A stretch of 64,000 nt of DNA from Mediterraneibacter agrestimuris (GTDB lineage Bacteria; Bacillota; Clostridia; Lachnospirales; Lachnospiraceae): the NCBI RefSeq assembly GCF_943193195.1, contig NZ_CALPDG010000006.1:62001-126000 (forward strand), written 5' to 3'. Each line of letters begins with the position of its first letter. Position 1 is the first letter of the stretch. Shown here one piece after another: positions 9,469-16,986 of the stretch. The position numbers and the translations under genes were made by a program. Under the pieces are notes generated by a model that was not told the DNA's origin, did not search any database, and worked only from the letters and a program-made list of their open reading frames with translations.

Positions 9469-9696
9469 ATGAGTGATTTAAGTGCTACAAACTGTGGATG
9501 CGGATGCGAAAATAATGAGTGTGGCGGCGGATTCGGAAGAGGAAACAATTCCTGTCTGTGGATCATCCTGCTTCTGTGCTGCTGCGGCGGCGGATTTGGC
9601 GGCGGATGCGGTAACGGCTGTGGTAACAGCTGGGGCAATGACAGTTGTCTGTGGATTATCCTGCTTCTCTTCTGCTGTGGAGGATGCGGCTGCTAA
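9469..9696 (+). CDS. Cys/Gly-rich tandem-repeat mini-protein, possibly spore-associated
   Basis: A 75-aa protein with 15 cysteines and over 20 glycines. Two near-identical units, SCLWIILLLCCCGG (residues 28-41) and SCLWIILLLFCCGG (59-72), lie 31 residues apart and are also repeated at DNA level; each is a short hydrophobic stretch closed by a Cys cluster. The N-terminus NCGCGCENNECGGG is another Cys cluster. Strong SD GGAGG 8 bases before the ATG; a double hairpin terminator follows. Similar small proteins in Lachnospiraceae are often auto-annotated as 'chorion class high-cysteine' by composition only. The layout resembles small Gly-rich YjcZ-type sporulation proteins. Function unknown; metal binding or a disulphide-linked coat role are guesses. 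Confidence 0.75.
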   Translation: MSDLSATNCGCGCENNECGGGFGRGNNSCLWIILLLCCCGGGFGGGCGNGCGNSWGNDSCLWIILLLFCCGGCGC

Positions 9697-9757
9697 TTCT
9701 GTTGCTGTTTGTAGGTTTACCTACAAGTATAACGCTGATTCTGTTCTTTTCTAAAGC

Positions 9758-9788
9758 CTTACATCCGGCAGAGTCTGCCGGATGTAAG
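9758..9788 (+). terminator. Hairpin downstream of the Cys/Gly mini-protein
   Basis: CTTACATCCGGCAGA and TCTGCCGGATGTAAG are perfect 15-base complements separated by one base, so about 12 pairs can form. No T-run follows directly; it stands just before a canonical terminator and may protect the 3' end. Confidence 0.6.
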
Positions 9789-9795
9789 GTAATCG

Positions 9796-9830
9796 AAAAA
9801 CCCCGGTGTCATCTTCGGCACCGGGGTTTT
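9796..9830 (+). terminator. Rho-independent terminator
   Basis: AAAACCCCGGTG, a loop, then CACCGGGGTTTT: a GC stem with A-tract before and T-tract after, so it can work in both directions (also for the small minus-strand gene at 9875-10027). Confidence 0.85.
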
Positions 9831-9874
9831 CTGTTACAAATTTTTTTGTAAAAACGTTGAACCGTTTTATATTT

Positions 9875-10027
9875 CTACTTTTCCACACGATTCATCTGTT
9901 TTTCTCTACCTTTCTTCTGATCCACCTTTTCAGGTAATTCGTCTGTTTTCTGTAAACGCTGCCGTACCATACACTCCTCATCAATCTCATAGACTGCATT
10001 TCCGTCAATAATCAGTTTTCTTTTCAT
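9875..10027 (-). CDS. Small conserved-looking hypothetical protein (50 aa)
   Basis: A 50-codon reading frame starting MKRKLIIDGNAVYEIDEEC, with SD GGAAGG 7 to 8 bases upstream and a shared bidirectional terminator downstream. The first 20 residues look structured (beta hairpin-like), the rest is highly charged (KVDQKKGREKQ). I recall similar short N-termini in other Lachnospiraceae but cannot name a family. Divergent to the gene at 10193. Function unknown. Confidence 0.6.
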   Translation of the reverse strand: MKRKLIIDGNAVYEIDEECMVRQRLQKTDELPEKVDQKKGREKQMNRVEK

Positions 10028-10192
10028 TTTCAATACCTTCCTTTCCTTTTTCTATACATAAAACCCTTTTACAGATTTTGCGATAGAATTCTTTCTACAT
10101 TTATACTATGTAAGAAATTATTTTTAGTTTTTCCGGTATTTCCAAATTTATTCAGCATATATATATCAGAAGAGAGAACAGGGGAGCTTTTT

Positions 10193-10825
10193 ATGGAAAA
10201 GAAAACACCCAGACCAATGACGCCCTTTGATGAATTAACAACTCCATATCCATTCAGCATACTGAAACTGCTGCTTCCCTATCTTAGTCCGGGTAGTGGT
10301 TCCTCTCTCTGGATTATGGTCAAATTCATGGAACTGCAATACACCATTTCCATTCTTAAACGCCCCGGGCAATTGCTGAAAAGTCAGTCCCTCGGACATT
10401 TCCCGGATTCACCGGCAGAGCTGCTGGATGAGATTGCACCCTATCTGCCTCCAGAACAAGCACAGATGGCAGATACATTTCACAATATCATGAATATAAT
10501 GGAAATGATGCAGATGTTTCAAACCTCTGCTGCTCCTTCTGATGATTCTTCGGACGCAGGCGGTATGAATCCGATGGACATGATGATGGGTATGCTGTCC
10601 CCTGAGCAGCAAGAAATGTTCCAAATGTATCAGGGAATGTTCTCAGGGAATGAAAATCAGGAAAATTCTAAGACAGGAGATGATGACTATGAACGAATGG
10701 ATGAACAACCCGCTTCTGAAAAACATGGATTCAGCAAAACTGGAACTGATTCGGATGGCAGCCTCCCAGACGAATGGGAAATCCGGCAAGGATCTGGCTC
10801 CGATTCTGATGGCTTTGATCACTAA
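10193..10825 (+). CDS. Met-rich hypothetical protein overlapping the next gene
   Basis: A 210-aa protein with SD AGGGGAG before the ATG. Residues about 20-50 are hydrophobic and helical (SILKLLLPYL; LWIMVKFME), residues 100-150 are Met/Gln-rich (MNPMDMMMGMLSPEQQEMFQ). From about residue 165 the sequence becomes Asp/Ser/Gly-rich and low in complexity; that tail is exactly the out-of-phase translation of the downstream gene. I suspect the ancestral stop lay near 10690 and was lost. No family recognised. It is paired with the next gene (translation coupled), suggesting that the two products act together. Confidence 0.65.
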   Translation: MEKKTPRPMTPFDELTTPYPFSILKLLLPYLSPGSGSSLWIMVKFMELQYTISILKRPGQLLKSQSLGHFPDSPAELLDEIAPYLPPEQAQMADTFHNIMNIMEMMQMFQTSAAPSDDSSDAGGMNPMDMMMGMLSPEQQEMFQMYQGMFSGNENQENSKTGDDDYERMDEQPASEKHGFSKTGTDSDGSLPDEWEIRQGSGSDSDGFDH

Positions 10826-10973
10826 CGCAAACAAAAAGGGCATACAATTTACCTCGGAGGAAATCAATCTGATTTTAGAGATTTTGAAAGAAGGAAAAAC
10901 AAAAGAAGAGCAGGCACAGATGGACCGAATGATTGCAATGGTCAGAACGATGCTTTTGAAACATGGAAAGTAG
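10689..10973 (+). CDS. Small helical hypothetical protein (94 aa)
   Basis: I choose the ATG at 10689 (product MNEWMNNPLLKNMD...), because AGGAG ends about 10 bases before it; an upstream in-frame ATG at 10650 has no SD. The 94-aa product is mostly amphipathic helix with a basic C-terminus (MVRTMLLKHGK). It overlaps the previous gene by 137 bases in a different frame. No known domain recognised; a strong hairpin terminator follows. Partner of the preceding Met-rich protein by position. Confidence 0.7.
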   Translation: MNEWMNNPLLKNMDSAKLELIRMAASQTNGKSGKDLAPILMALITNANKKGIQFTSEEINLILEILKEGKTKEEQAQMDRMIAMVRTMLLKHGK

Positions 10974-10984
10974 AAGTATATATA

Positions 10985-11022
10985 AACCGTAAGTATATCT
11001 CTTCAAAGACATACTTACGGTT
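10985..11022 (+). terminator. Hairpin terminator between convergent genes
   Basis: AACCGTAAGTAT and ATACTTACGGTT form a 12-pair stem with a 14-base loop, followed by an AT-rich run. It lies between the converging genes ending at 10973 and 11067 and may serve both. Confidence 0.65.
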
Positions 11023-11066
11023 ATAATATATTTCTTCCCTTATCCAAATTTTAGAATGATTCCGTG

Positions 11067-11984
11067 TTATTTTTTCTGTTTTTCTTTTAATTGACGGCGT
11101 ATTTCACTGACGCGTTCCTTATGCCGGCGGGATTCCAGCGATGGAAATGCACAAAGCAGACGTTTTGTAACTTTCCCTGTACTCTGATTTAACTCGCTGT
11201 AGCGCCTCTTCAAATCCTCTATATGCTCACGGACATTCTCGACAGTGTCTTGCCGGCGCTCATAAATCTCTTCCATAGCTTTCTGCGCTTTCACACGAAC
11301 AATCTTTGCTCTATTCTGGCGCAGATCATGCAATTCTTCCACAGCGTCCTGGGTCTTTTCCTGAATATCATCTGCTGCTTCCATCACGCGGACTGTGGTT
11401 GAATAAATATTTTCACCAAGCTGTTCGGAAAGCTCGTGAAGCTCTGCCGCGATCTTTTCCATATGCTCCAGCTGCCTGTTGAACTTGAAGATTGCTGAAG
11501 CGGTTACACAAGTATCTGCAATGAGCAGAATTCCCAGCAATATAATCAATACAATTCCCAGTGTATGGGGCAAAAATGTCAGCCCTTTATGTATCAGCGG
11601 ATGAATCAAATTCATAATTGCCACGCAGGCAGCACCCCATATAAGCGAAAAGATCAGGCACACATATCCACCGATATTCAGCGGCATATCCGAATAATCC
11701 CACCATTTATTGTGAAATATTTTATCCATTGCCCATCCAGTCAAACCTTCTAACACTGTAACAAGAAAAACGGAAGCAATATACAAAAATACCAGATTTG
11801 AACGATATGATGTCAGAAACACAATAACCAGAGACACACCGAATCCATAAATCGGGCAAAACGGACCGTTCAGAAATCCGCGGTTGACAAAGCGGCGTTC
11901 CTTGCATGCCGCAAAAGCGACTTCGGTACACCAACCTAAAAAGCTGTAAACAAAGAAATAAAGCGCTGCAAAATAAATATCCAT
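11067..11984 (-). CDS. CmpB-type putative ABC transporter membrane protein (PF06541 family)
   Basis: An integral membrane protein, about 305 aa. The N-terminus with YSFLGWCTEVAFA and the motif FVNRGFLNGPFCPIYGFG is the hallmark of the PF06541 ('putative ABC-transporter type IV') family. Four to five membrane segments cover residues 1-160; residues 170-300 are a charged, helical cytoplasmic tail with EKTQDAVEEL/AMEEIYERRQ repeats, likely coiled coil. GGGAGG lies 9 bases before the ATG at 11984 and only 3 before the alternative ATG at 11990, so I prefer 11984. No ATPase gene is nearby; transport function is not demonstrated for this family. Confidence 0.85.
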   Translation of the reverse strand: MDIYFAALYFFVYSFLGWCTEVAFAACKERRFVNRGFLNGPFCPIYGFGVSLVIVFLTSYRSNLVFLYIASVFLVTVLEGLTGWAMDKIFHNKWWDYSDMPLNIGGYVCLIFSLIWGAACVAIMNLIHPLIHKGLTFLPHTLGIVLIILLGILLIADTCVTASAIFKFNRQLEHMEKIAAELHELSEQLGENIYSTTVRVMEAADDIQEKTQDAVEELHDLRQNRAKIVRVKAQKAMEEIYERRQDTVENVREHIEDLKRRYSELNQSTGKVTKRLLCAFPSLESRRHKERVSEIRRQLKEKQKK

Positions 11985-12008
11985 ACTCATCTTCCTCCCA
12001 CGAATTTA

Positions 12009-12803
12009 TTATTGCTTTTCTTTATATTTTACTTCTTCCAAAAACAACGCATGATTTGTACAATCTACTGATGCCGGTGCACTCCCCTCGAAAATATGCT
12101 CAATACTCGCAGCTTCCCTCTTTCCATACCCGATATCTAAAAGGGTTCCAATTATTTTCTGTGGCATTTGCTTTAGAAAACCATTTGCTTTTATAATGAT
12201 ATAAACTGCCTTATATTCTATATTGCATGCATAGCTCCCCAAAGGCTGTGCATCCAATGATATATTTAAAATCTGTAAATCCGTAACTTCTCTTACTGTT
12301 GACTTCTTTGTTTTTGCCACTGAAAATGCTTTAAAATCATGACATCCTTTCAATCGCTCTGCTGCGTTTTCCATCTGCTCTATATTCGGCATCTCTGTTC
12401 TAAAATCTACATATTTGCGTTGAAATACGTCTTCCGTATCTCCAATTAACACTTCATATCGATAAGTAATCCTATGAGGATTTAACTCTGCATGAAACCG
12501 TTCTGGAACTTCTGTCACATCACGGACCACAATATCCATCGGAAGATATTGGTTCAAATACCGTCTGATTTCCTCTTCTGGCAGTTGACAAGAAGTTTTA
12601 AAATTCACAGTCTGTTGAAGTGCATGTACGCCTGGATCTGTTTTTTCTCCACAAAACAGCGCCACTTCTTCCTCTGTCATTCTCCGAAGCACTTCTCCTA
12701 TTCTGCCTGAAACTGTGGCAATGTTGTTCTTTTTTGGAGACTGCCATCCATAATAACGGGTTCCGTCATATTCAATGGTAAGTTTGATATTTCTAATTCC
12801 CAT
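12009..12803 (-). CDS. truA: tRNA pseudouridine synthase, TruA family
   Basis: A 264-aa TruA-type enzyme that isomerises uridines 38-40 in the tRNA anticodon stem. N-terminal KLTIEYDGTRYYGWQ is the family start; the catalytic Asp is Asp56 in KTDPGVHALQQ. That motif departs from the usual RTDAGVHA (Lys for Arg, Pro for Ala), and the protein is more diverged than a typical housekeeping TruA, so a paralog is likely. AGGAG stands 6 bases before the ATG at 12803, which excludes the 7-residue longer start. Confidence 0.88.
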   Translation of the reverse strand: MGIRNIKLTIEYDGTRYYGWQSPKKNNIATVSGRIGEVLRRMTEEEVALFCGEKTDPGVHALQQTVNFKTSCQLPEEEIRRYLNQYLPMDIVVRDVTEVPERFHAELNPHRITYRYEVLIGDTEDVFQRKYVDFRTEMPNIEQMENAAERLKGCHDFKAFSVAKTKKSTVREVTDLQILNISLDAQPLGSYACNIEYKAVYIIIKANGFLKQMPQKIIGTLLDIGYGKREAASIEHIFEGSAPASVDCTNHALFLEEVKYKEKQ

Positions 12804-12942
12804 AGAAAACTCCTGTATAATCAATAAGATAAATTATATTTTATCGAATTTTTCAGATTATTACAACCCAAAAAAACGCCGCAGATTTTAACCAAAAAGC
12901 ATATCATGGATTTTTAAAAAAATATTATCCACGATTATCTGC

Positions 12943-13161
12943 TTATTTCCTTATTGGAAGATAATAAACACGAACTTCCACCTTTTCTTCATCATATCTC
13001 ATATCAACCCAATAATCCCTTATAGAACATCCCATATGCCAGTCCTGTAAGGAATAAATCTCCAGTGTCTCAAAGTCCACCAGGCACAGTGGAATTGCTT
13101 GTTTTTTCTCGTATTTCCATTTAGATATTTCCAGCGAATCAATAACCTTATCTAAACACAC
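12943..13161 (-). pseudogene. Detached C-terminal part of the gene at 13162-13647 (after in-frame TAG)
   Basis: This stretch continues the frame of the upstream gene directly after its TAG codon (13164-13162). It encodes 73 residues (VCLDKVIDSLE ... VRVYYLPIRK) with a normal protein-like composition and a beta-strand pattern in keeping with the upstream domain. The only start is a GTG immediately after the stop, with no SD. I read it as the lost tail of one about 234-residue protein. Confidence 0.65.
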
Positions 13162-13647
13162 CTAGCATAAATGTTCTCGCAACATTTTTATATCCGGTTT
13201 ATAATTCTCTGGCAGACTAACATTAACCGACGCCATCCCCCTGACAGGCGAACTAGATATCATAATAGATACCTCACCCGTATTTGTCATATGAGTAGAT
13301 GTATGGGCGTTATCATGTTCTAAAGCATTTCCTTGCCCGCCGCACTCTCTCAAACCAAAATCTACTACATACCAATCATTGAGTGATATTAAACCAATCG
13401 TATCAAATTTTCGATAATATCCCATTAAACTGCGGTCACTGTTAAAGCATAAATAACACTCTCCTTCATCTTCCAAGATGGATTCAATCCCTTTATAAAC
13501 CACATACTCTCTTCCCTGTTGATGCAGCCATATCTCAAACAAATCCTGTCTAAAATATGTGATTGCAATAACAGACAGCATAATTACAACGACAATCCAC
13601 AAATGGCACTTACCGATTTCATAATATTGCTTTTCTTTTCCGCTCAT
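13162..13647 (-). CDS. Membrane-anchored hypothetical protein, probably truncated by an amber codon
   Basis: A 161-aa product from the ATG at 13647 (AGGGG 7 bases upstream; a TTG seven codons earlier lacks a site). One membrane segment lies at residues about 14-32 (LWIVVVIMLSVIAITYF), giving a single-pass anchor with the rest (about 125 residues, beta-rich, Cys-containing) probably outside. The frame stops at TAG but continues sensibly for 73 more codons. No family recognised. It is divergent to the ribbon-helix-helix gene, and one GTAC box lies beside its probable promoter. Confidence 0.65.
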   Translation of the reverse strand: MSGKEKQYYEIGKCHLWIVVVIMLSVIAITYFRQDLFEIWLHQQGREYVVYKGIESILEDEGECYLCFNSDRSLMGYYRKFDTIGLISLNDWYVVDFGLRECGGQGNALEHDNAHTSTHMTNTGEVSIMISSSPVRGMASVNVSLPENYKPDIKMLREHLC

Positions 13648-13676
13648 ACTTTTTCCCCTTTTTGACAAAATATAGT

Positions 13677-13761
13677 GTACTTAAAACAAGTCTATTTGTA
13701 ACATTCTTTTATAATTTGTACTTAAAATGTACTTAATTTATATATTGTACTCGTTTTGTAC
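13677..13761. promoter_or_regulatory. Array of five GTAC boxes, probable operator of the ribbon-helix-helix gene
   Basis: TTGTACTTA-like boxes have their GTAC cores at 13677, 13718, 13729, 13747 and 13758. The last four form two pairs with identical 11-base spacing, the pairs being 29 bases apart. Eleven-base spacing places boxes on one DNA face, as in Arc/MetJ-type operators. The pair at 13718-13732 overlaps a possible -35/-10 (TTGTAC, 17, TATATA). Autoregulation by the 53-aa protein just downstream is inferred. Confidence 0.6.
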
Positions 13762-13786
13762 TTATTTCAAGTAGAAAGGAAAAGTT

Positions 13787-13948
13787 ATGGAAAAAAATAA
13801 ACATCTAGGATTACGTATTGATTCCGAAACTCATAAGAAATTAAAAAGTCTTGCTGAATTTGACGGGCGTTCCATAAATGGAGAAGTTTTATATTTAATC
13901 CGGCAGGCGATCGCACAGCATGAGAATAAACATGGTACTTTAAAATAG
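13787..13948 (+). CDS. Arc/MetJ-type ribbon-helix-helix DNA-binding protein (53 aa)
   Basis: A 53-aa protein with SD AAAGGAAAAG before the ATG. Sequence LGLRIDSETHKKLKSLAEF gives the beta strand plus helix A and GRSINGEVLYLIRQAI gives helix B, the standard ribbon-helix-helix arrangement of Arc-family repressors. Strand residues Gly8, Arg10 and Asp12 would face the major groove. No toxin gene follows, so it is probably a free-standing regulator; five regularly spaced boxes upstream are the obvious target. Confidence 0.78.
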   Translation: MEKNKHLGLRIDSETHKKLKSLAEFDGRSINGEVLYLIRQAIAQHENKHGTLK

Positions 13949-13990
13949 TATTCCACCCTTGTTTCTATCTGCTGCTATGATTCTACGCTT

Positions 13991-14016
13991 CAAGTGGACT
14001 GATCCCAGTCCACTTG
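13991..14016 (+). terminator. Hairpin downstream of the ribbon-helix-helix gene
   Basis: CAAGTGGACT and AGTCCACTTG form a perfect 10-pair stem with a 6-base loop, followed within a few bases by a T-rich run. It separates the regulator from the fatty acid operon. Confidence 0.65.
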
Positions 14017-14194
14017 AAAAAGTAGTTTTTATAGCTCTTAATATCTTTCGTAAATCCCCGATTTCATAAATTATTTATAAATTTGGAACGCTTTAAGAAC
14101 GCAATAGTCTCTTTGTAGGAACGGCAGGTTGCTATAATCAATTGCTACAGGCAGCAGAAAACTGCTTGAAAAATTATTTTGGAGGCAATTTATT

Positions 14195-14416
14195 ATGTAC
14201 TTTGACGCTATCGCTAAAATTGTTGCAGAACGCACAGGCTGTGATGTTTCTGCTGTAAAACCGGAAAGCAGATTCTCTGAACTTGGTATCGACTCTCTTG
14301 ATACAGTAGAACTTCTTATGAATCTCGAAGACGAAATTGGTATCGAAATCGACCTGGATCAGAAAGTAGAAACCATCGACGATCTGGATCAGTTTATCCA
14401 GAGCAAACAGGGTTAA
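14195..14416 (+). CDS. acpP: Acyl carrier protein
   Basis: A 73-aa acidic helical protein. The phosphopantetheine attachment site is Ser34 in GIDSLDT. It carries the growing acyl chain for all enzymes of the operon. SD GGAGG 8 bases before the ATG. It is the first gene of the operon; the 246-base upstream region holds TATAAT at 14133-14138, but no convincing -35 and no FapR- or FabT-like palindrome that I can identify. The stop shares one base with the next start. Confidence 0.95.
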   Translation: MYFDAIAKIVAERTGCDVSAVKPESRFSELGIDSLDTVELLMNLEDEIGIEIDLDQKVETIDDLDQFIQSKQG

Positions 14417-15366
14417 TGCTTATGATTAAGTCAGCAATTTGTGAAATGCTGGGTATCGAATATCCTGTATTTCAGGGTGGTATGGCTTGGATCGCTGACG
14501 GCAAACTGGCCGCCGCCGTTTCCGATGGCGGTGGTCTTGGCATTATTGCTGCAGGAAATGCTCCTGCCAGTTATGTCAGACAGCAGATTCACATCGCCAA
14601 GGATATCACCAATAAACCGATTGGCGTAAATATTATGCTGCTGAGTCCCTTTGCAGATGAAGTAGCTAAAGTTGTCATTGAGGAAAAAGTTCAAGTCGTA
14701 ACTACAGGTGCGGGCAATCCTTCCAAATACATCAAGGAATGGCTTGCGGCAGGTATCAAGGTAATTCCCGTTGTCGCTTCTGTGGCTCTGGCAAAATTGA
14801 TGACCCGGCTCGGCGCGTCTGCCCTTATCGCTGAAGGCGGCGAAAGCGGCGGGCATGTAGGTGAACTGACTACTATGGTTCTTGTTCCGCAAATCTGCGA
14901 CGCTACTACCCTGCCCGTTATCGCAGCAGGAGGCATTGCAGACGGCAGAGGCGTTGCGGCAGCATTTATGCTGGGAGCTCAGGGCGTGCAGATGGGAACC
15001 CGCTTCCTCGCAGCAAATGAGTGTGACATTCATCATATATACAAAGAAAAAATCCTAAAGGCTACTGACCTTTGTACGATGGTAACGGGAAAACGTCTGG
15101 GGCATCCGGTCCGTAGTCTCAGAACACAGTTTGCAAGAGAATATTCCAAGGCAGAATACGGCGGTATGCCTAATGAAGAACTAGAAGAACTGGCAACCGG
15201 AGCGTTAAGGCTTGCTGTTCAGGAGGGCGATAACAAAAAGGGATGTTTCCTCTCAGGACAGATCGCCGCCATGGTAAAAAGAGAGCAGCCCGCGGCAGAA
15301 ATTGTTAAGGAAGTTGTGGAGGAAGCCGCGCCTATCCTCCTGAGGGCATCACAATGGGTAAAATAG
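14416..15366 (+). CDS. fabK: Enoyl-[acyl carrier protein] reductase II (FMN-dependent)
   Basis: A 316-aa TIM-barrel flavoprotein of the nitronate monooxygenase/FabK family, which reduces the trans-2-enoyl-ACP double bond with NAD(P)H. Seen: N-terminal YPVFQGGMAW, the glycine-rich AEGGESGGHVGE with His147 at the position of the FabK catalytic His, and FMN phosphate loop IAAGGIADGRG plus MGTRFLAANE. It is the only enoyl reductase of the operon, so the pathway would be triclosan-insensitive. Starts on the last base of the acpP stop and overlaps fabD by 13 bases. Confidence 0.93.
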   Translation: MLMIKSAICEMLGIEYPVFQGGMAWIADGKLAAAVSDGGGLGIIAAGNAPASYVRQQIHIAKDITNKPIGVNIMLLSPFADEVAKVVIEEKVQVVTTGAGNPSKYIKEWLAAGIKVIPVVASVALAKLMTRLGASALIAEGGESGGHVGELTTMVLVPQICDATTLPVIAAGGIADGRGVAAAFMLGAQGVQMGTRFLAANECDIHHIYKEKILKATDLCTMVTGKRLGHPVRSLRTQFAREYSKAEYGGMPNEELEELATGALRLAVQEGDNKKGCFLSGQIAAMVKREQPAAEIVKEVVEEAAPILLRASQWVK

Positions 15367-16253
15367 CATTTGTTTTTTCTGGTCAAGGCGATCAATATCC
15401 TGGAATGGGGAAAGAGCTGTGGGAAAAATACTCGGTCGCAAAGAAAATTTATGCTCTATGCGACAGAATCCGTCCCGGTACTTCTGCTCAATGCTTTTAC
15501 GGCACAGAAGAAGAATTAAAAGAAACAAAGAATACACAGCCCTGCCTTTTTGCAATAGAACTGGCTGAGGCAAGTGTATTGCTTGAAAAGGGCATTGTTC
15601 CAGACGCAGTTGCAGGTTTTTCTCTTGGAGAAGTGGTCGCAGCTACAGTTAGCGGAGCATTCGATAACGAAACAGGTTTTCGGCTTGTCTGCAAACGTGG
15701 AAAACTGATGCAGCATGAAGCTGAAAAGTTCGATACTTCTATGGCTGCAGTTGTGAAGCTCACAGCAGAGCAGACACAGAAAATATGCAGTAAATATTCC
15801 GATATTTATCCTGTAAACTTCAACTGTCCCGGACAGACCACCATATCTGGTCTTTCCTCGCAAATGAACGATTTCTTTGCAGATGTAAAAGAGGCAGGCG
15901 GCAGAGCCGTTCCCCTGAAAGTAAAAGGGGCGTTTCATTCACCGTTTATGGACGAAGCGGCAAAGGCTTTTGCCCAAGAGTTATCATGTGCAGACGTGAA
16001 AAAACAAACGATCACGCTCTACTCCAATATGACGGCAGAGCCGTACAAAGATGATGTTCCCGGTCTGCTCTCAAAACAAATCTGCAATCCTGTACAGTGG
16101 GAGAAATTAATCCGAAATATGGAAACAAACGGCGTGGATACTTTCATTGAAATAGGTCCCGGTAAAACACTTACTAATATGATCAAAAAAATCAGCGCAG
16201 ATGTAAAAGCCGTAAGCGCTGCAGAATATCTTGCGGAGGTGGAAGTATGTTGA
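15354..16253 (+). CDS. fabD: Malonyl-CoA:ACP transacylase
   Basis: A 299-aa transacylase that loads malonyl groups on ACP. Seen: FVFSGQGDQYPGMG at the N-terminus (oxyanion loop GQG), nucleophile Ser90 in GFSLGE, catalytic His195 in GAFHSPFM, and the C-terminal EIGPGKTLTNM. Length is normal. The start overlaps the end of fabK by 13 bases; the end overlaps fabG by 7. Confidence 0.95.
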   Translation: MGKIAFVFSGQGDQYPGMGKELWEKYSVAKKIYALCDRIRPGTSAQCFYGTEEELKETKNTQPCLFAIELAEASVLLEKGIVPDAVAGFSLGEVVAATVSGAFDNETGFRLVCKRGKLMQHEAEKFDTSMAAVVKLTAEQTQKICSKYSDIYPVNFNCPGQTTISGLSSQMNDFFADVKEAGGRAVPLKVKGAFHSPFMDEAAKAFAQELSCADVKKQTITLYSNMTAEPYKDDVPGLLSKQICNPVQWEKLIRNMETNGVDTFIEIGPGKTLTNMIKKISADVKAVSAAEYLAEVEVC

Positions 16254-16975
16254 ATGGGAAAACAGCAGTTGTAACCGGAGGTTCTCGTGGTATCGGTGAA
16301 GCAATTGTATATAAACTGGCGTCTCTAGGTGTAAATGTTGCCGTAATCTATGCAGGCAATGTAACTGCCGCAGAAAGTATTTGTGAAAAATGCAGGCTGG
16401 AATATGCTATAGAAGCCAGAGCTTATCAGTGTGATGTGGCAGATTTTAACGCAGCAAAGAATACCGTCGCAAAAATCAAAGCAGATTTTGGTACAGCACA
16501 GATTCTCGTTAATAATGCCGGAATTACCCGCGATGGTCTGCTTGCTATGATGAAAGAAGAAGATTTTGACGCAGTTTTGGATACAAATCTAAAAGGCGCT
16601 TTCAATATGATCCGCCATATGGCAGGCTTGTTTATCAGAGGCCGCGAGGGTTGTATCATTAACATTACTTCGGTTGCAGGATTGATGGGGAATGCGGGGC
16701 AGTGCAACTATTCTGCATCCAAAGCAGGTCTGATAGGTCTGACAAAATCTGTGGCTAAAGAACTTGCTCCTAAAGGGATACGCTGCAATGCGATTGCCCC
16801 CGGCTTTATCGCAACCGATATGACAGGTAACCAGACAGACAACCCACTTCTGAAAATGATTCCCCTCAAAACAATGGGAGAACCAGATGATGTGGCAGAT
16901 GCAGCAGTATATCTTGCGGCTGCAAAATATGTAACTGGCGAAGTCCTCCGTGTTGACGGCGGTATCGCCATATAA
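16247..16975 (+). CDS. fabG: 3-oxoacyl-[acyl carrier protein] reductase
   Basis: A 242-aa short-chain dehydrogenase reducing 3-oxoacyl-ACP with NADPH. Cofactor motif TGGSRGIG at residues 10-17, NNAG at 89-92, catalytic tetrad Asn114, Ser142, Tyr155, Lys159 (YSASK). C-terminal VTGEVLRVDGGIAI is typical. SD GGAGGTGGAAGT before the ATG. Lies between fabD and fabF as in other clostridial fas operons. Confidence 0.95.
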   Translation: MLNGKTAVVTGGSRGIGEAIVYKLASLGVNVAVIYAGNVTAAESICEKCRLEYAIEARAYQCDVADFNAAKNTVAKIKADFGTAQILVNNAGITRDGLLAMMKEEDFDAVLDTNLKGAFNMIRHMAGLFIRGREGCIINITSVAGLMGNAGQCNYSASKAGLIGLTKSVAKELAPKGIRCNAIAPGFIATDMTGNQTDNPLLKMIPLKTMGEPDDVADAAVYLAAAKYVTGEVLRVDGGIAI

Positions 16976-16986
16976 GGAGAAAAATT

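Noticed and set aside
13950-14194. FapR- or FabT-type operator before the fatty acid operon
   Set aside because: I found only AT-rich near-palindromes (around 14067-14085) and TATAAT; none matches the known FapR or FabT boxes well enough.
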